Shown here piece after piece: positions 29,801-36,811 of a stretch of DNA of 37,095 nt. Positions within the stretch are counted from its first letter, which is position 1; every line of letters starts with the position of its first letter. A program made the translations under genes and the position numbers. This stretch comes from an uncultured Prevotella sp. GTDB lineage: Bacteria > Bacteroidota > Bacteroidia > Bacteroidales > Bacteroidaceae. Under the pieces are notes generated by a model. That model saw only the letters and a program-made list of their open reading frames with translations, ran no database searches and had not been told where the DNA came from. The stretch is taken from assembly GCA_900318855.1 (NCBI GenBank), contig ONMG01000239.1, forward strand, positions 1 to 37,095, written 5' to 3'.

Positions 29801-31331
29801 GCGAGAGGTTCAGTGCGGCCAGGTTGAGGTGCTTCACTTGTGCCGTAAGCTTCTTCGGACTGTTGGATGCACTGGCGTAGAGTCCTGACAGGCTCACCCG
29901 GATATTGGGGTCGTTAATGTTGCCCTGTCCCTCGATGGTCAGCTGTTGCACGTTGTCAAGGTGCTTCGCGTTGGCCTTTAATTGAATGTTATGGTAGCGG
30001 TAGCCCTTGTAGTCGAATTGGCCTACCGTAGCTGTCAACACGGCTTTGTCGGGGCGGTTGCCGTTGAGCAGTGCTTCGGCCGACAACTGTGCGGAGGCAA
30101 TGCCCCATTGGTCGTTGTTGAAGAGGGTCTTGAGATTGGCATTGCTGACTGAGGCGAGTACCGACAGCTTGTTGTCGTGTCGGCCGATGTGGAAGCGGGC
30201 GTTACCCACATTGGAGGCCATGCTGCCTGCCAACGAGGTGTTGCGACCGTAGCCCCCTATGCGTCCCACGAAGACGACGTTGCCCAAGCGGTTCCAAGGC
30301 GTGAGAGGCGCAGAGGTGCCAAGCAGGCGCTGCAGCCCTTCGGTGCGGATGCTCAGCCGTCGGATGCGGGCAGCCCACTGGGGAGCAGCAGTGAAATTGC
30401 TCACGGAGCCGTCGGCCAACAGGGCTATTTCCTGACCTTGGGTGCTCAGCCGCAAGTCGCTGACCCTCAGATAGGTTGATGTTCCGCTGAAAGCGATGTT
30501 GAAGAGTATTGGCTCCGACAGCTTCTTCAGTTTTCTCATTATCGGGGCCATGTCGGATAGTGTGATATGCGAATCCTTCACTTGGCCTTGGTAGGAGAGT
30601 GAGGGAAGCACGAAGCTGCCTTTCTCATAGCGATAGCTGGCCGACGTCTTGGGTAGGATTACTTCGGAGTGGGGCAGGCGGAGCCGCAGGTCAGTCAGGA
30701 GGGCTGCATGGTGGTCGGCCCTGAATCGGAACGACAGGTGGCGGATTCTGAGTCCTGACGACTCGTCCATTCTTAAGTTCTTAACTGTCAGATTGATGGA
30801 GTCGTTGGTTAATGTGCTGAGTACGATGTGCCCACTGATGTTGCTCACCTTGAGATGATGAGTGTCGAAGTCATTGAGTCGGGGCTTGTCGAGTTGATCG
30901 TAGCTCACCTCGCCATGCCGGATGATGAGCGAATGTAGGGTCAGGTCGAGGCGGCTGGGCTTTGAAGGTTGCTTGCTGGCAAGCGAATCGATGACAAACT
31001 GGAAGTTCATGGGGCTCTCGGCATCTTTTTTGCTGAGATAGGCTCTCAGACCGAAGAGTTGAGTGGAGGAGATGGAGATGCGCCCCTGCGCCAGAGGCAG
31101 GTAGTCGAACTTCACCGACATGCGTGACGACCTCAGCATCACGTGCCCCGTCTGGTCCCATAGGGTCACATTGTCGATGATGATGCGGTTGAAGAAGCCC
31201 AAGTCAACCCGTCCTATCCTCACCTTGGTGCCGAGCTTGCGCTCCATGGCGGTGGCCACTTTGGAGCCGATAAAATCCTGTACTGCCGGCACGTGCAGCA
31301 GTACTTCTCCGCCAAGATACAGGCACGCCAA
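26889..31331 (-). CDS. tamB: TamB-like translocation/assembly module protein (very large AsmA-like envelope protein)
   Basis: Huge inner-membrane-anchored periplasmic protein of the TamB (DUF490) family, thought to form a hydrophobic groove that moves phospholipids between the membranes and to help outer-membrane protein assembly. The open frame from the first canonical start, TTG at 31331, gives 1480 residues: an N-terminal VLLHVPAVQDFIGSKVATAMERKLGTKVRIGRVDLGFFNRI, a long beta-rich middle, and the C-terminal DUF490 domain (about 1190-1450) with DFQFRQGGTIAFGGDPYNAALNLKALY, DCIMDITGTPASPKIDFSLDFP and MNQQVLYLLAVGQF. The frame is open further upstream and encodes a membrane helix (KRLKHIISTLIWALACLYLG), so the true N-terminus is probably about 14 codons earlier, at a non-standard ATT (31373). 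The tail is strongly basic. The next gene overlaps the stop by 4 bp. Confidence 0.9.
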   Translation of the reverse strand: MACLYLGGEVLLHVPAVQDFIGSKVATAMERKLGTKVRIGRVDLGFFNRIIIDNVTLWDQTGHVMLRSSRMSVKFDYLPLAQGRISISSTQLFGLRAYLSKKDAESPMNFQFVIDSLASKQPSKPSRLDLTLHSLIIRHGEVSYDQLDKPRLNDFDTHHLKVSNISGHIVLSTLTNDSINLTVKNLRMDESSGLRIRHLSFRFRADHHAALLTDLRLRLPHSEVILPKTSASYRYEKGSFVLPSLSYQGQVKDSHITLSDMAPIMRKLKKLSEPILFNIAFSGTSTYLRVSDLRLSTQGQEIALLADGSVSNFTAAPQWAARIRRLSIRTEGLQRLLGTSAPLTPWNRLGNVVFVGRIGGYGRNTSLAGSMASNVGNARFHIGRHDNKLSVLASVSNANLKTLFNNDQWGIASAQLSAEALLNGNRPDKAVLTATVGQFDYKGYRYHNIQLKANAKHLDNVQQLTIEGQGNINDPNIRVSLSGLYASASNSPKKLTAQVKHLNLAALNLSQLWPGQWMTFNVDARLTGSNLNNANGTVNITDFELSPRDNEGAYTLSALRLSTINAQGRHDLEMKSDFGQLTVNGNFDYRSLPQSVLGFIEKKLPGLRAVVPSLAKYSASYNSRNRFAINANIRNTEFLRRLLRIPITIYQPVTLHGSMDESTHQLDLTMTLPDIDYDGKRYQQGSLHLYTPNDSLLIAAGVSFRNDNNGLNRYSLKASAADNQLMSSLRFSAPDTDHPIHGTVNASTEFFRKPNGITAARLSFLPSNITVGDSLWEVQPSHVVYSKNDINVDHFEIRHGYQHLIANGRATASADDSIFVELKDIDVSYVLNLVNFHSVDFGGKATGSAFVAGVFRHPQAAANLRVSDFTFEDGRMGWLDAKVNWNPTDKQIDINATANDTIGNGLQAYYGRRTDIKGYVSPARNFIDLDIAMNRSRLEFVQKLCDSFMDRMDASANGNIRLSGDLSNINLTGMATADGCLSITPLGTTYSMRKASIRMIPDEIIFDNDTVTDRNGNHGLLTGAIHHKHLTHLSYDLDVKAHNLLSFDQKTFGGNSFCGTVFADGECSIKGRPGEVDINVNATPRRESVFVYNTSSASSVGEQDFIHWTSRDSLLTHHPTDSMRHNIEEANDFPTDIHINFVINCTPDAALKVITDEQTGDYIQLLGDGTLRASYFNKGSFNMFGNYVVDHGIYKLTIQHVIKKDFQFRQGGTIAFGGDPYNAALNLKALYTVNGVSLADLNVGKSFSANNTRVDCIMDITGTPASPKIDFSLDFPTVNSNAKQMIYSLINSEEEMNQQVLYLLAVGQFISQGNNNQHIEGATRQSQTSLAMQSILSGTLSQQLNNVLSTVVNNTNWNFGANISTGNEGFYNAEYEGLLSGRMLNNRLVFNGQFGYRDNANATTSFIGDFDLRYLLLPNGNLAIKVYNQTNDRYFTRNSLTTQGIGLIVKKDFSGWRDLFGLKKKTNKKKSKIQKKRETK

Positions 31332-31378
31332 TGCCCATATCAGGGTGCTGATAATATGTTTTAATCTCTTAATGTCGG

Positions 31379-31410
31379 CAAATTTACAGCTAATTCTTTG
31401 GGGAGCGAAA
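31379..31410 (-). promoter_or_regulatory. Promoter of the tamB operon
   Basis: On the minus strand TTTC (31410-31407), 20 bp, then TAAATTTG (31386-31379). Transcription would begin near 31372, almost at the proposed start of translation, so the mRNA could be leaderless or nearly so. Confidence 0.6.
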
Positions 31411-31436
31411 TTTTAGGGTGCTTTTCTTTCCTTTCC
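31408..31436. repeat. Direct repeat, copy 1 (AAATTTTAGG plus pyrimidine tract)
   Basis: AAATTTTAGG followed by a C/T-rich run (CTTTTCTTTCCTTTCC). A near copy lies 814 bp away at 32222-32250. The two bracket the non-coding segment ahead of nqrA. Confidence 0.5.
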
Positions 31437-32070
31437 GGTTCATTTTGAGGCTGTCGGCGCTCATTTGAGGAGGGCTGCTGACCTCTTTGTGGACTCACCG
31501 ACGGGGCTGCAGACAATCAGAATGAGGCCCCTGTAGGGGCGAACGTCAGTCGGCTGCCGTCATTTCCGGTGGTGGGAGCAGCTCGGTTCGGATATGATTA
31601 GCCCCACCGGCTCATCGGAAGTGGAAATAGGGGGCACAGGATATTCGTTGTGGGTTAGTTAATCGCTCTCCAATCCCAGCGCACCCGCTGAACATGAAGC
31701 AAGAACGATTACTGCTCTCTCAAGTCTGCCATGAAGTTTGGTTTCTTTGGTCCGCTGACTCTGCTGATAATCCGTTGGCGGACGGTTGGTCTGTATGGGA
31801 ATGTCCGTTTGGCACCTCCAGACCCTCTGCGATAGATAACGGTAGATACACTATCCCCCGGTCTGAGTCGGTAGCGTGCATAACTGTGTAATGGCATAGT
31901 CCGACCCCTTCGGATAGCGAGGTGACCACCGCCTCCTGAAAGAGCCTTTTGGGGGATGACGAATGGTCCAATGCGGGATGGTGTTGAGGGGCCGACACTA
32001 TGGGTCATGTGGGGTGAAAGTGGCGTTCTGGAGGGGTAAAGGCTGGGGTGACTATATGGTAATCCTATAG

Positions 32071-32128
32071 AAAAAGATCGTTCACTAAGCAGCGAATGAT
32101 AAAAAGCTACGTAGTGAACAATCGTTTT
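32071..32128. repeat. Imperfect inverted repeat (17-bp arms)
   Basis: AAAAAGATCGTTCACTA (32071-32087) against TAGTGAACAATCGTTTT (32112-32128): 15 of 17 positions pair, or 16 counting G-U. As RNA on the plus strand it would be a hairpin ending in Us. Confidence 0.6.
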
Positions 32129-32189
32129 CCAGGCTGTAAAATCAAGAGCTGTGCGGTCGGCTGACTTTACCGTTGAAAGCAGGCATTCA

Positions 32190-32210
32190 GAGCCTTCGGG
32201 CTTTTCTTTT
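32190..32210 (+). terminator. Small UUCG hairpin followed by a T-rich run
   Basis: GAGCC-TTCG-GGCTT then TTCTTTT. It is an intrinsic-terminator-like structure on the plus strand, about 50 bp before the nqrA promoter box. No gene is seen upstream that it would terminate. Confidence 0.5.
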
Positions 32211-32221
32211 CCAAGCCCTTA

Positions 32222-32250
32222 AAATTTTAGGTTCTTTTCTTTTCCCTTTG
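32222..32250. repeat. Direct repeat, copy 2
   Basis: AAATTTTAGG plus TTCTTTTCTTTTCCCTTTG, closely similar to 31408-31436. It ends at the TTTG just upstream of the nqrA -7 box. Confidence 0.5.
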
Positions 32251-32262
32251 ACATAAATTCAG

Positions 32263-32270
32263 TAATTTTG
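32263..32270 (+). promoter_or_regulatory. -7 element of the nqr operon
   Basis: TAATTTTG matches TAnnTTTG. The leader before the ATG at 32332 would be about 55 nt. TTTG at 32247-32250 is too close (12 bp) to be the standard -33 element; TTTC at 32241-32244 (18 bp) is the best candidate. Confidence 0.6.
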
Positions 32271-32331
32271 CAAAACGTAAGAAGTGAGTGCTCTCACAGT
32301 CAGAATACTATTTTATAAATCAATACATTTT

Positions 32332-33681
32332 ATGGCCAAAGTAATCAAGTTGCGTAAAGGTCTTGACATCAACCTTACCGGCAAAGCCAGAGAAGAGAAG
32401 GAAGTACTTCCGCTGAGCGACGAGTACGGACTCGTTCCGGACGACTTCCCCGGTCTCTCTCCGAAGGTAGCCGTGCATGAGGGCGACAAGGTCAGGGCCG
32501 GCGACGTGTTGTTTGTCAACAAGAAATTCCCCGACGTCAAGTTCTCATCGCCAGTCAGCGGCACGGTGACAGCCGTTGTCCGCGGTCTTCGCCGAAAGGT
32601 GCTTTGCGTCAAGGTAAAGGCCGACCGGGAGCAGAAGTATGTTGATTTCGGCAAGAAGGACCCCAGTGCTCTGAGTGCCAGCGAAGTGATTCAGTCGCTT
32701 CTCGATGCAGGCTTGTTCGGCTACATTAACCAGCTCCCTTACGCCATCTCCACCGAGCCGGGCACCCAGCCCAAGGCTGTGTTTATATCAGCCCTGCGCG
32801 ATAAGCCCCTTGCCGGTTCGTTCAGCTTCGAGCTGAAGGGCAATCAGAGTGCTTTCCAGGCTGGTGTCAGTGCTTTGGCCAAGATTGCCAAGGTGTATGT
32901 GGGCATAGGCCGCCAGCAGACCGAGCCTGCGCTTACCGGGCTCAAGGATGCCGAGGTCAATGTCTTCGACGGTCCTTGTCCGGCAGGCAATGTCGGAGTA
33001 CAGGTGAACCATCTTGCTCCCGTCAACAAGGGTGAGGTAGTATGGACGGTGGATGCCACGGCAGTCATCTTCTTCGGCAGGCTCTTCCTCGATGGCAGAG
33101 TGGACTTGCGCCGCACGGTGGCTGTGGCCGGCAGCGAAATCAGTCTTCCTCATTATGTGGAGACCCTTGTGGGCACGCCCCTTGCCGACATCGTGGGCAA
33201 GGAGCTAAGGCGCAAGGAGCACGTTCGTCTGCTCAATGGCAATCCCCTCACAGGGCGTGCGGCCACCTTGGAGGATTTCCTCGGAGCCCACACCTCGGAG
33301 GTGACGGCTATCCCCGAGGGCGATGACCAGCATGAGGTGCTGGGGTGGATTCGGCCGAGGCTCAATCAGTTTTCGGCCTCGCGCAGCTATTTCTCCTGGC
33401 TGTTCCCGCACCGCAGCTACGATCTCGATGCACGCGTCAAAGGCGGCCGACGCCATCTCATCATGAGCGGTGAGTACGATCGGGTGCTTCCGATGGACAT
33501 CTACGGCGGTTACCTCATCAAAGCTATCATCGCCGGCGACATCGATCGTCAGGAGCAGTTGGGCATCTATGAAGTGGCGCCCGAGGATTTTGCCGTCGCC
33601 GAGTTTGTCGACTCCTCGAAGCTGCCGTTGCAAGAGATTGTGCGGAAAGGCCTCGACACATTACGTAAAGAAAACGCATAA
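32332..33681 (+). CDS. nqrA: Na+-translocating NADH:quinone oxidoreductase subunit A
   Basis: Peripheral cytoplasmic subunit of the Na+-NQR complex, which oxidises NADH, reduces quinone and pumps Na+ outward. From the ATG at 32332 it has 449 residues, starting MAKVIKLRKGLDINLTGKA as in other NqrA proteins. A GTG at 32284 would add 16 residues that do not fit the family and lie close to the predicted transcription start. Visible regions include the lipoyl/biotinyl-like hammerhead (VAVHEGDKVRAGDVLFVNKKFPDVKFSSPVSGTV) and the C-terminal GEYDRVLPMDIYGGYLIKAIIAGDIDRQEQLGIYEVAPEDFAVAEFVDSSK. It is the first gene of nqrABCDEF; nqrB starts 11 bp after its stop. Confidence 0.96.
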   Translation: MAKVIKLRKGLDINLTGKAREEKEVLPLSDEYGLVPDDFPGLSPKVAVHEGDKVRAGDVLFVNKKFPDVKFSSPVSGTVTAVVRGLRRKVLCVKVKADREQKYVDFGKKDPSALSASEVIQSLLDAGLFGYINQLPYAISTEPGTQPKAVFISALRDKPLAGSFSFELKGNQSAFQAGVSALAKIAKVYVGIGRQQTEPALTGLKDAEVNVFDGPCPAGNVGVQVNHLAPVNKGEVVWTVDATAVIFFGRLFLDGRVDLRRTVAVAGSEISLPHYVETLVGTPLADIVGKELRRKEHVRLLNGNPLTGRAATLEDFLGAHTSEVTAIPEGDDQHEVLGWIRPRLNQFSASRSYFSWLFPHRSYDLDARVKGGRRHLIMSGEYDRVLPMDIYGGYLIKAIIAGDIDRQEQLGIYEVAPEDFAVAEFVDSSKLPLQEIVRKGLDTLRKENA

Positions 33682-33692
33682 AACCTATACTT

Positions 33693-34853
33693 ATGTCCTT
33701 AAAGAACTATTTAGACAAGATAAAGCCGCATTTCGAGGAGGGAGGCAAGCTGCATGCACTGTGGAGCCTCTACGATGGGCTGGAGAGCTTCCTGCTCGTT
33801 CCAGATACCACGTCGAAGAACGGCTCGAGCATCCACGACCCCATCGACTCAAAGCGAATCATGAGCTTCGTGGTCATAGCACTGATGCCTGCACTGCTCT
33901 TCGGTATGTACAATGTGGGCTATCAGAATGCCTTGGCTGCCGGGAAGCTGGCTGAGACTGGCTTCTGGACCATGTTCTTCTACGGCTTCCTGGCCGTGCT
34001 CCCAAAGATTTTGGTGAGCTACATCGTCGGCCTCGGCATAGAGTTTGCCTGGGCTCAGTGGAAGCACGAGGAGATTCAGGAGGGCTACCTCGTGACGGGC
34101 ATCATCATTCCCCTCATCATCCCCGTGAACACCCCATTGTGGATTCTGGCCCTGGCTGTAGCCTTCTCGGTCATCTTCGTGAAGGAAATCTTCGGCGGTA
34201 CGGGTATGAACATCTTCAACGTTGCCATCTCGGCACGTATGTTCATGTTCTTCTCCTATCCCTCACAGATGACCGGCGACAAAGCTTGGGTAGCTACGCA
34301 GAGTATCTGCGGACTCGGCTACGACCTGCACCTGCCCGACGGTTTCACTGCCGCCACTCCGCTTGGCGAGATGGCTCAGAATGTGAATGTAAACTTCAAT
34401 TGGGACATGGTGACCGGTTTCATTCCCGGTTCCATCGGTGAGACCTCCGTTATAGCCATAGCTTTGGGCGGACTGCTGCTCATCATCACGGGCATAGCCA
34501 GTTGGAAGACCATAGTGGGCGTATTCCTCGGAGGTGGCATCCTTGGAACCATCTTCAATGCCACCGGTGCTCTGACAATGCCTTGGTATGATTACCTCTT
34601 GCTCGGAGGTTTCTGCTTCGGCGCTGTCTTCATGGCCACCGACCCTGTGACCTCGGCCCGCACCGAGACAGGAAAATGGATTTATGGCTTCATTATCGGA
34701 GCAATGGCCATTATCGTAAGAGTTATGAACCCCGGTTATCCCGAGGGAATGATGCTTGCCATCTTCTTCGGCAATATGATTGCACCACTCATCGACTATT
34801 GTGTGGTGGAACGTAACATAGCAAAGCGTGCCCGTCGCGCTGTGAACAAGTAA
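33693..34853 (+). CDS. nqrB: Na+-NQR subunit B
   Basis: Integral membrane subunit that carries a covalently bound FMN and riboflavin and forms much of the Na+ path. The 386 residues have about ten hydrophobic segments. The covalent-FMN threonine lies in the flavinylation motif DGFTAATPLGEMAQ (Thr222), which follows the pattern D-x-x-[ST]-[GA]-A-T. Other family blocks are FVVIALMPALLFGMYNVGYQ, VTGIIIPLIIPVNTPLWILALAVAFSVIFVKEIFGGTGMNIFNVA, and DPVTSARTETGKWIYGFIIGAMAIIVRVMNPGYPEGMMLAIFFGNMIAPLID. FMN attachment needs the transferase ApbE, which is not in this window. It is 17 bp upstream of nqrC. Confidence 0.96.
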   Translation: MSLKNYLDKIKPHFEEGGKLHALWSLYDGLESFLLVPDTTSKNGSSIHDPIDSKRIMSFVVIALMPALLFGMYNVGYQNALAAGKLAETGFWTMFFYGFLAVLPKILVSYIVGLGIEFAWAQWKHEEIQEGYLVTGIIIPLIIPVNTPLWILALAVAFSVIFVKEIFGGTGMNIFNVAISARMFMFFSYPSQMTGDKAWVATQSICGLGYDLHLPDGFTAATPLGEMAQNVNVNFNWDMVTGFIPGSIGETSVIAIALGGLLLIITGIASWKTIVGVFLGGGILGTIFNATGALTMPWYDYLLLGGFCFGAVFMATDPVTSARTETGKWIYGFIIGAMAIIVRVMNPGYPEGMMLAIFFGNMIAPLIDYCVVERNIAKRARRAVNK

Positions 34854-34870
34854 ACAGGAGACAACTGATT

Positions 34871-35515
34871 ATGAAATTGAATACAAACAGCAATAGCTAT
34901 ACGATGGTCTACTCCATCGTGCTCGTGGTTATCGTCTCGTTTCTGCTTGCTTTCGTCTATGTGGCTCTGAAACCGCAGCAGGATAAGAACGTTGCCCTCG
35001 ACCAGAAGAAGCAGATACTGAATTCGCTCAACCTTCGTGGTCTGTCTGATGCTGAGGCTGAGGCTACCTATAATAAGGTGGTGCGCGAGGACTCCATCGG
35101 CAATAAGCATTATTACAACTGTCTGGTCAAGGGACAGCGTGTGGTGGTCTTCCCCCTTAAAGGTATGGGCCTCTGGGGAGGCATCTCCGGATTCATTGCC
35201 GTGAACGCATCGGATATGAACACTGTCTACGGAGTGTACTTCAATCATGAGAGCGAGACGGCCGGACTCGGTGCAGAAATCAAGGACAATGTGCAGTGGC
35301 AGCAGAAGTTCATCGGCAAGAAGCTCCACCAGGGCGGCTCGAAGCAGATTGCGCTCGGAGTGAAGAAGAAAGTCGACGACAAGGCCACGCAGGTGGATGC
35401 CGTAACCGGTGCCACCCTCACCTCCAATGGCGTCGACGCAATGCTTAAGACCTGTCTTTCAGAGTATAACCTTGACGCTGTCAGCAAGGCTGTGCAGCTG
35501 TCAGCATCCAAATAA
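34871..35515 (+). CDS. nqrC: Na+-NQR subunit C
   Basis: Membrane-anchored periplasmic subunit with a second covalent FMN, part of the electron path from NqrF to NqrB. The 214 residues have one N-terminal membrane helix (about 12-33: MVYSIVLVVIVSFLLAFVYVAL) and a soluble domain with the flavinylation motif DAVTGATLTS (Thr182). KGMGLWGGISGFIAV (98-111) and NHESETAGLGAEI (125-137) are typical of the FMN-binding domain. It is shorter than Vibrio NqrC (about 257), mainly in the soluble part, which seems usual for Bacteroidetes. nqrD starts 8 bp after its stop. Confidence 0.95.
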   Translation: MKLNTNSNSYTMVYSIVLVVIVSFLLAFVYVALKPQQDKNVALDQKKQILNSLNLRGLSDAEAEATYNKVVREDSIGNKHYYNCLVKGQRVVVFPLKGMGLWGGISGFIAVNASDMNTVYGVYFNHESETAGLGAEIKDNVQWQQKFIGKKLHQGGSKQIALGVKKKVDDKATQVDAVTGATLTSNGVDAMLKTCLSEYNLDAVSKAVQLSASK

Positions 35516-35523
35516 GTACGACT

Positions 35524-36150
35524 ATGGGTATATTTTCAAAACAGAATAAGGAGGCTTTCCTGCAGCCGATCAACCTGAATAACCCCATCATGGTGCAGGT
35601 GCTCGGTATTTGCAGTGCGCTTGCCGTCACTACGCAGTTGAAGCCAGCCATCGTCATGGGCCTTGCCGTTACGGTGATAACGGCATTCAGCAATGTTATT
35701 ATTTCTCTCATCCGCAAGACGATACCTAACCGCATCCGCATCATCGTGCAGCTGGTGGTGGTGGCCGCCTTAGTGACCGTCGTCAGTCAGCTGCTCAAGG
35801 CTGTAGCCTACGATGTGAGTGTGCAGCTCTCGGTCTATGTGGGTCTCATCATCACCAACTGTATCCTGATGGGACGTCTCGAGGCTTTTGCCATGACCAA
35901 CAAGCCGTGGCCCTCCTTCCTTGACGGTCTGGGCAACGGTCTGGGTTATGCCCTTATCCTCATCATTGTAGGTGCCTTCCGCGAGTTCTTCGGCCGTGGC
36001 ACCTTGCTTGGCTTTACGATTATTCCTCACGGATGCTATGAGGCTGGCTACATCAACAATGGCATGATGACCATGCCTGCCATGGCGCTCATTCTTGTGG
36101 GATGTGTCATCTGGGTACACAGAGCCTATTTCAATAAAGAAGCTAAGTAA
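35524..36150 (+). CDS. nqrD: Na+-NQR subunit D
   Basis: Integral membrane subunit paired with NqrE; together they hold an iron centre between them inside the membrane. The 208 residues have about six membrane segments. The two iron-ligand cysteines known from Vibrio cholerae NqrD (Cys29, Cys112) are found at Cys30 (VLGICSALAVT) and Cys113 (LIITNCILMGRLEAFA). NKPWPSFLDGLGNGLGYALILIIVGAFREFFGRGTLLG is a standard family block. nqrE starts 26 bp after its stop. Confidence 0.96.
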   Translation: MGIFSKQNKEAFLQPINLNNPIMVQVLGICSALAVTTQLKPAIVMGLAVTVITAFSNVIISLIRKTIPNRIRIIVQLVVVAALVTVVSQLLKAVAYDVSVQLSVYVGLIITNCILMGRLEAFAMTNKPWPSFLDGLGNGLGYALILIIVGAFREFFGRGTLLGFTIIPHGCYEAGYINNGMMTMPAMALILVGCVIWVHRAYFNKEAK

Positions 36151-36176
36151 TCAACAGTTTTCATGGATTTATAGTT

Positions 36177-36785
36177 ATGGAACACCTGTTTAATTTGTTC
36201 TTCCGGTCCATATTCGTGGACAACATGATATTCGCGTTCTTCCTCGGCATGTGCTCGTTTCTTGCCGTGTCGAAAAACGTAAAGACCAGTCTGGGACTGG
36301 GGGCCGCCGTCACCTTTGTGCTGGTGGTCACAGTGCCTGTCGACTATCTGCTTCAGACAAAGGTGCTCGATCCCCTCGGGCTCGGCTATCTGAGTTTCAT
36401 CTTGTTTATTGCGGTTATTGCCGGCATCACTCAGATTGTGGAGATGGCCGTCGAGAAATTCAGTCCGTCGCTCTATAGTGCCCTGGGTATCTTCCTCCCG
36501 TTGATAGCCGTCAACTGCGCTATCATGGGTGCTTCGCTCTTTATGCAGCAGCGCATCAATCTCGACGCCGACAGCACGCAGTTCATCGGTTCTGTGTGGG
36601 ATAGCATTGCCTATGCCTTCGGAAGTGGTCTGGGCTGGATGTTCGCCATTGTGAGTTTGGGTGCCATCCGCGAGAAGATGCAGTATTCTGATGTGCCCAA
36701 GCCTTTGCAGGGCATTGGCATCACTTTCATCACTGTGGGACTGATGGCCATGGCAATGATGTGCTTCAGTGGCATTAAGTTTTAG
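36177..36785 (+). CDS. nqrE: Na+-NQR subunit E
   Basis: Membrane subunit homologous to NqrD with inverted topology. The 202 residues have about six membrane segments. The cysteines for the shared iron centre are Cys26 (FFLGMCSFLAVS) and Cys114 (IAVNCAIMGASLF), as expected from Vibrio NqrE (Cys26, Cys120). FGSGLGWMFAIVSLGAIREKMQYSDVPKPLQGIGITFITVGLMAMAMMCFSGI is typical of the C-terminus. nqrF follows after 26 bp. Confidence 0.96.
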   Translation: MEHLFNLFFRSIFVDNMIFAFFLGMCSFLAVSKNVKTSLGLGAAVTFVLVVTVPVDYLLQTKVLDPLGLGYLSFILFIAVIAGITQIVEMAVEKFSPSLYSALGIFLPLIAVNCAIMGASLFMQQRINLDADSTQFIGSVWDSIAYAFGSGLGWMFAIVSLGAIREKMQYSDVPKPLQGIGITFITVGLMAMAMMCFSGIKF

Positions 36786-36811
36786 TAACAACACGACAAT
36801 AGCAAGAGAAA

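Larger units (their letters stand above)
31411..32262. other. Non-coding stretch of about 850 bp between the tamB and nqr promoters
   Basis: No gene is supported; the open frames 31694-31891 (plus) and 31709-32008 (minus) overlap each other and show no known family. It holds a GCCCC/GGGGC stem near 31533-31548, an imperfect inverted repeat (32071-32128), a small TTCG hairpin with T-run (32190-32210), and the second copy of a direct repeat (32222-32250) whose first copy is at 31408-31436. Confidence 0.65.

Noticed and set aside
31694..32008. Two overlapping small frames on opposite strands ahead of nqrA
   Set aside because: They overlap each other, resemble no family, and lack promoter or ribosome-binding signals.
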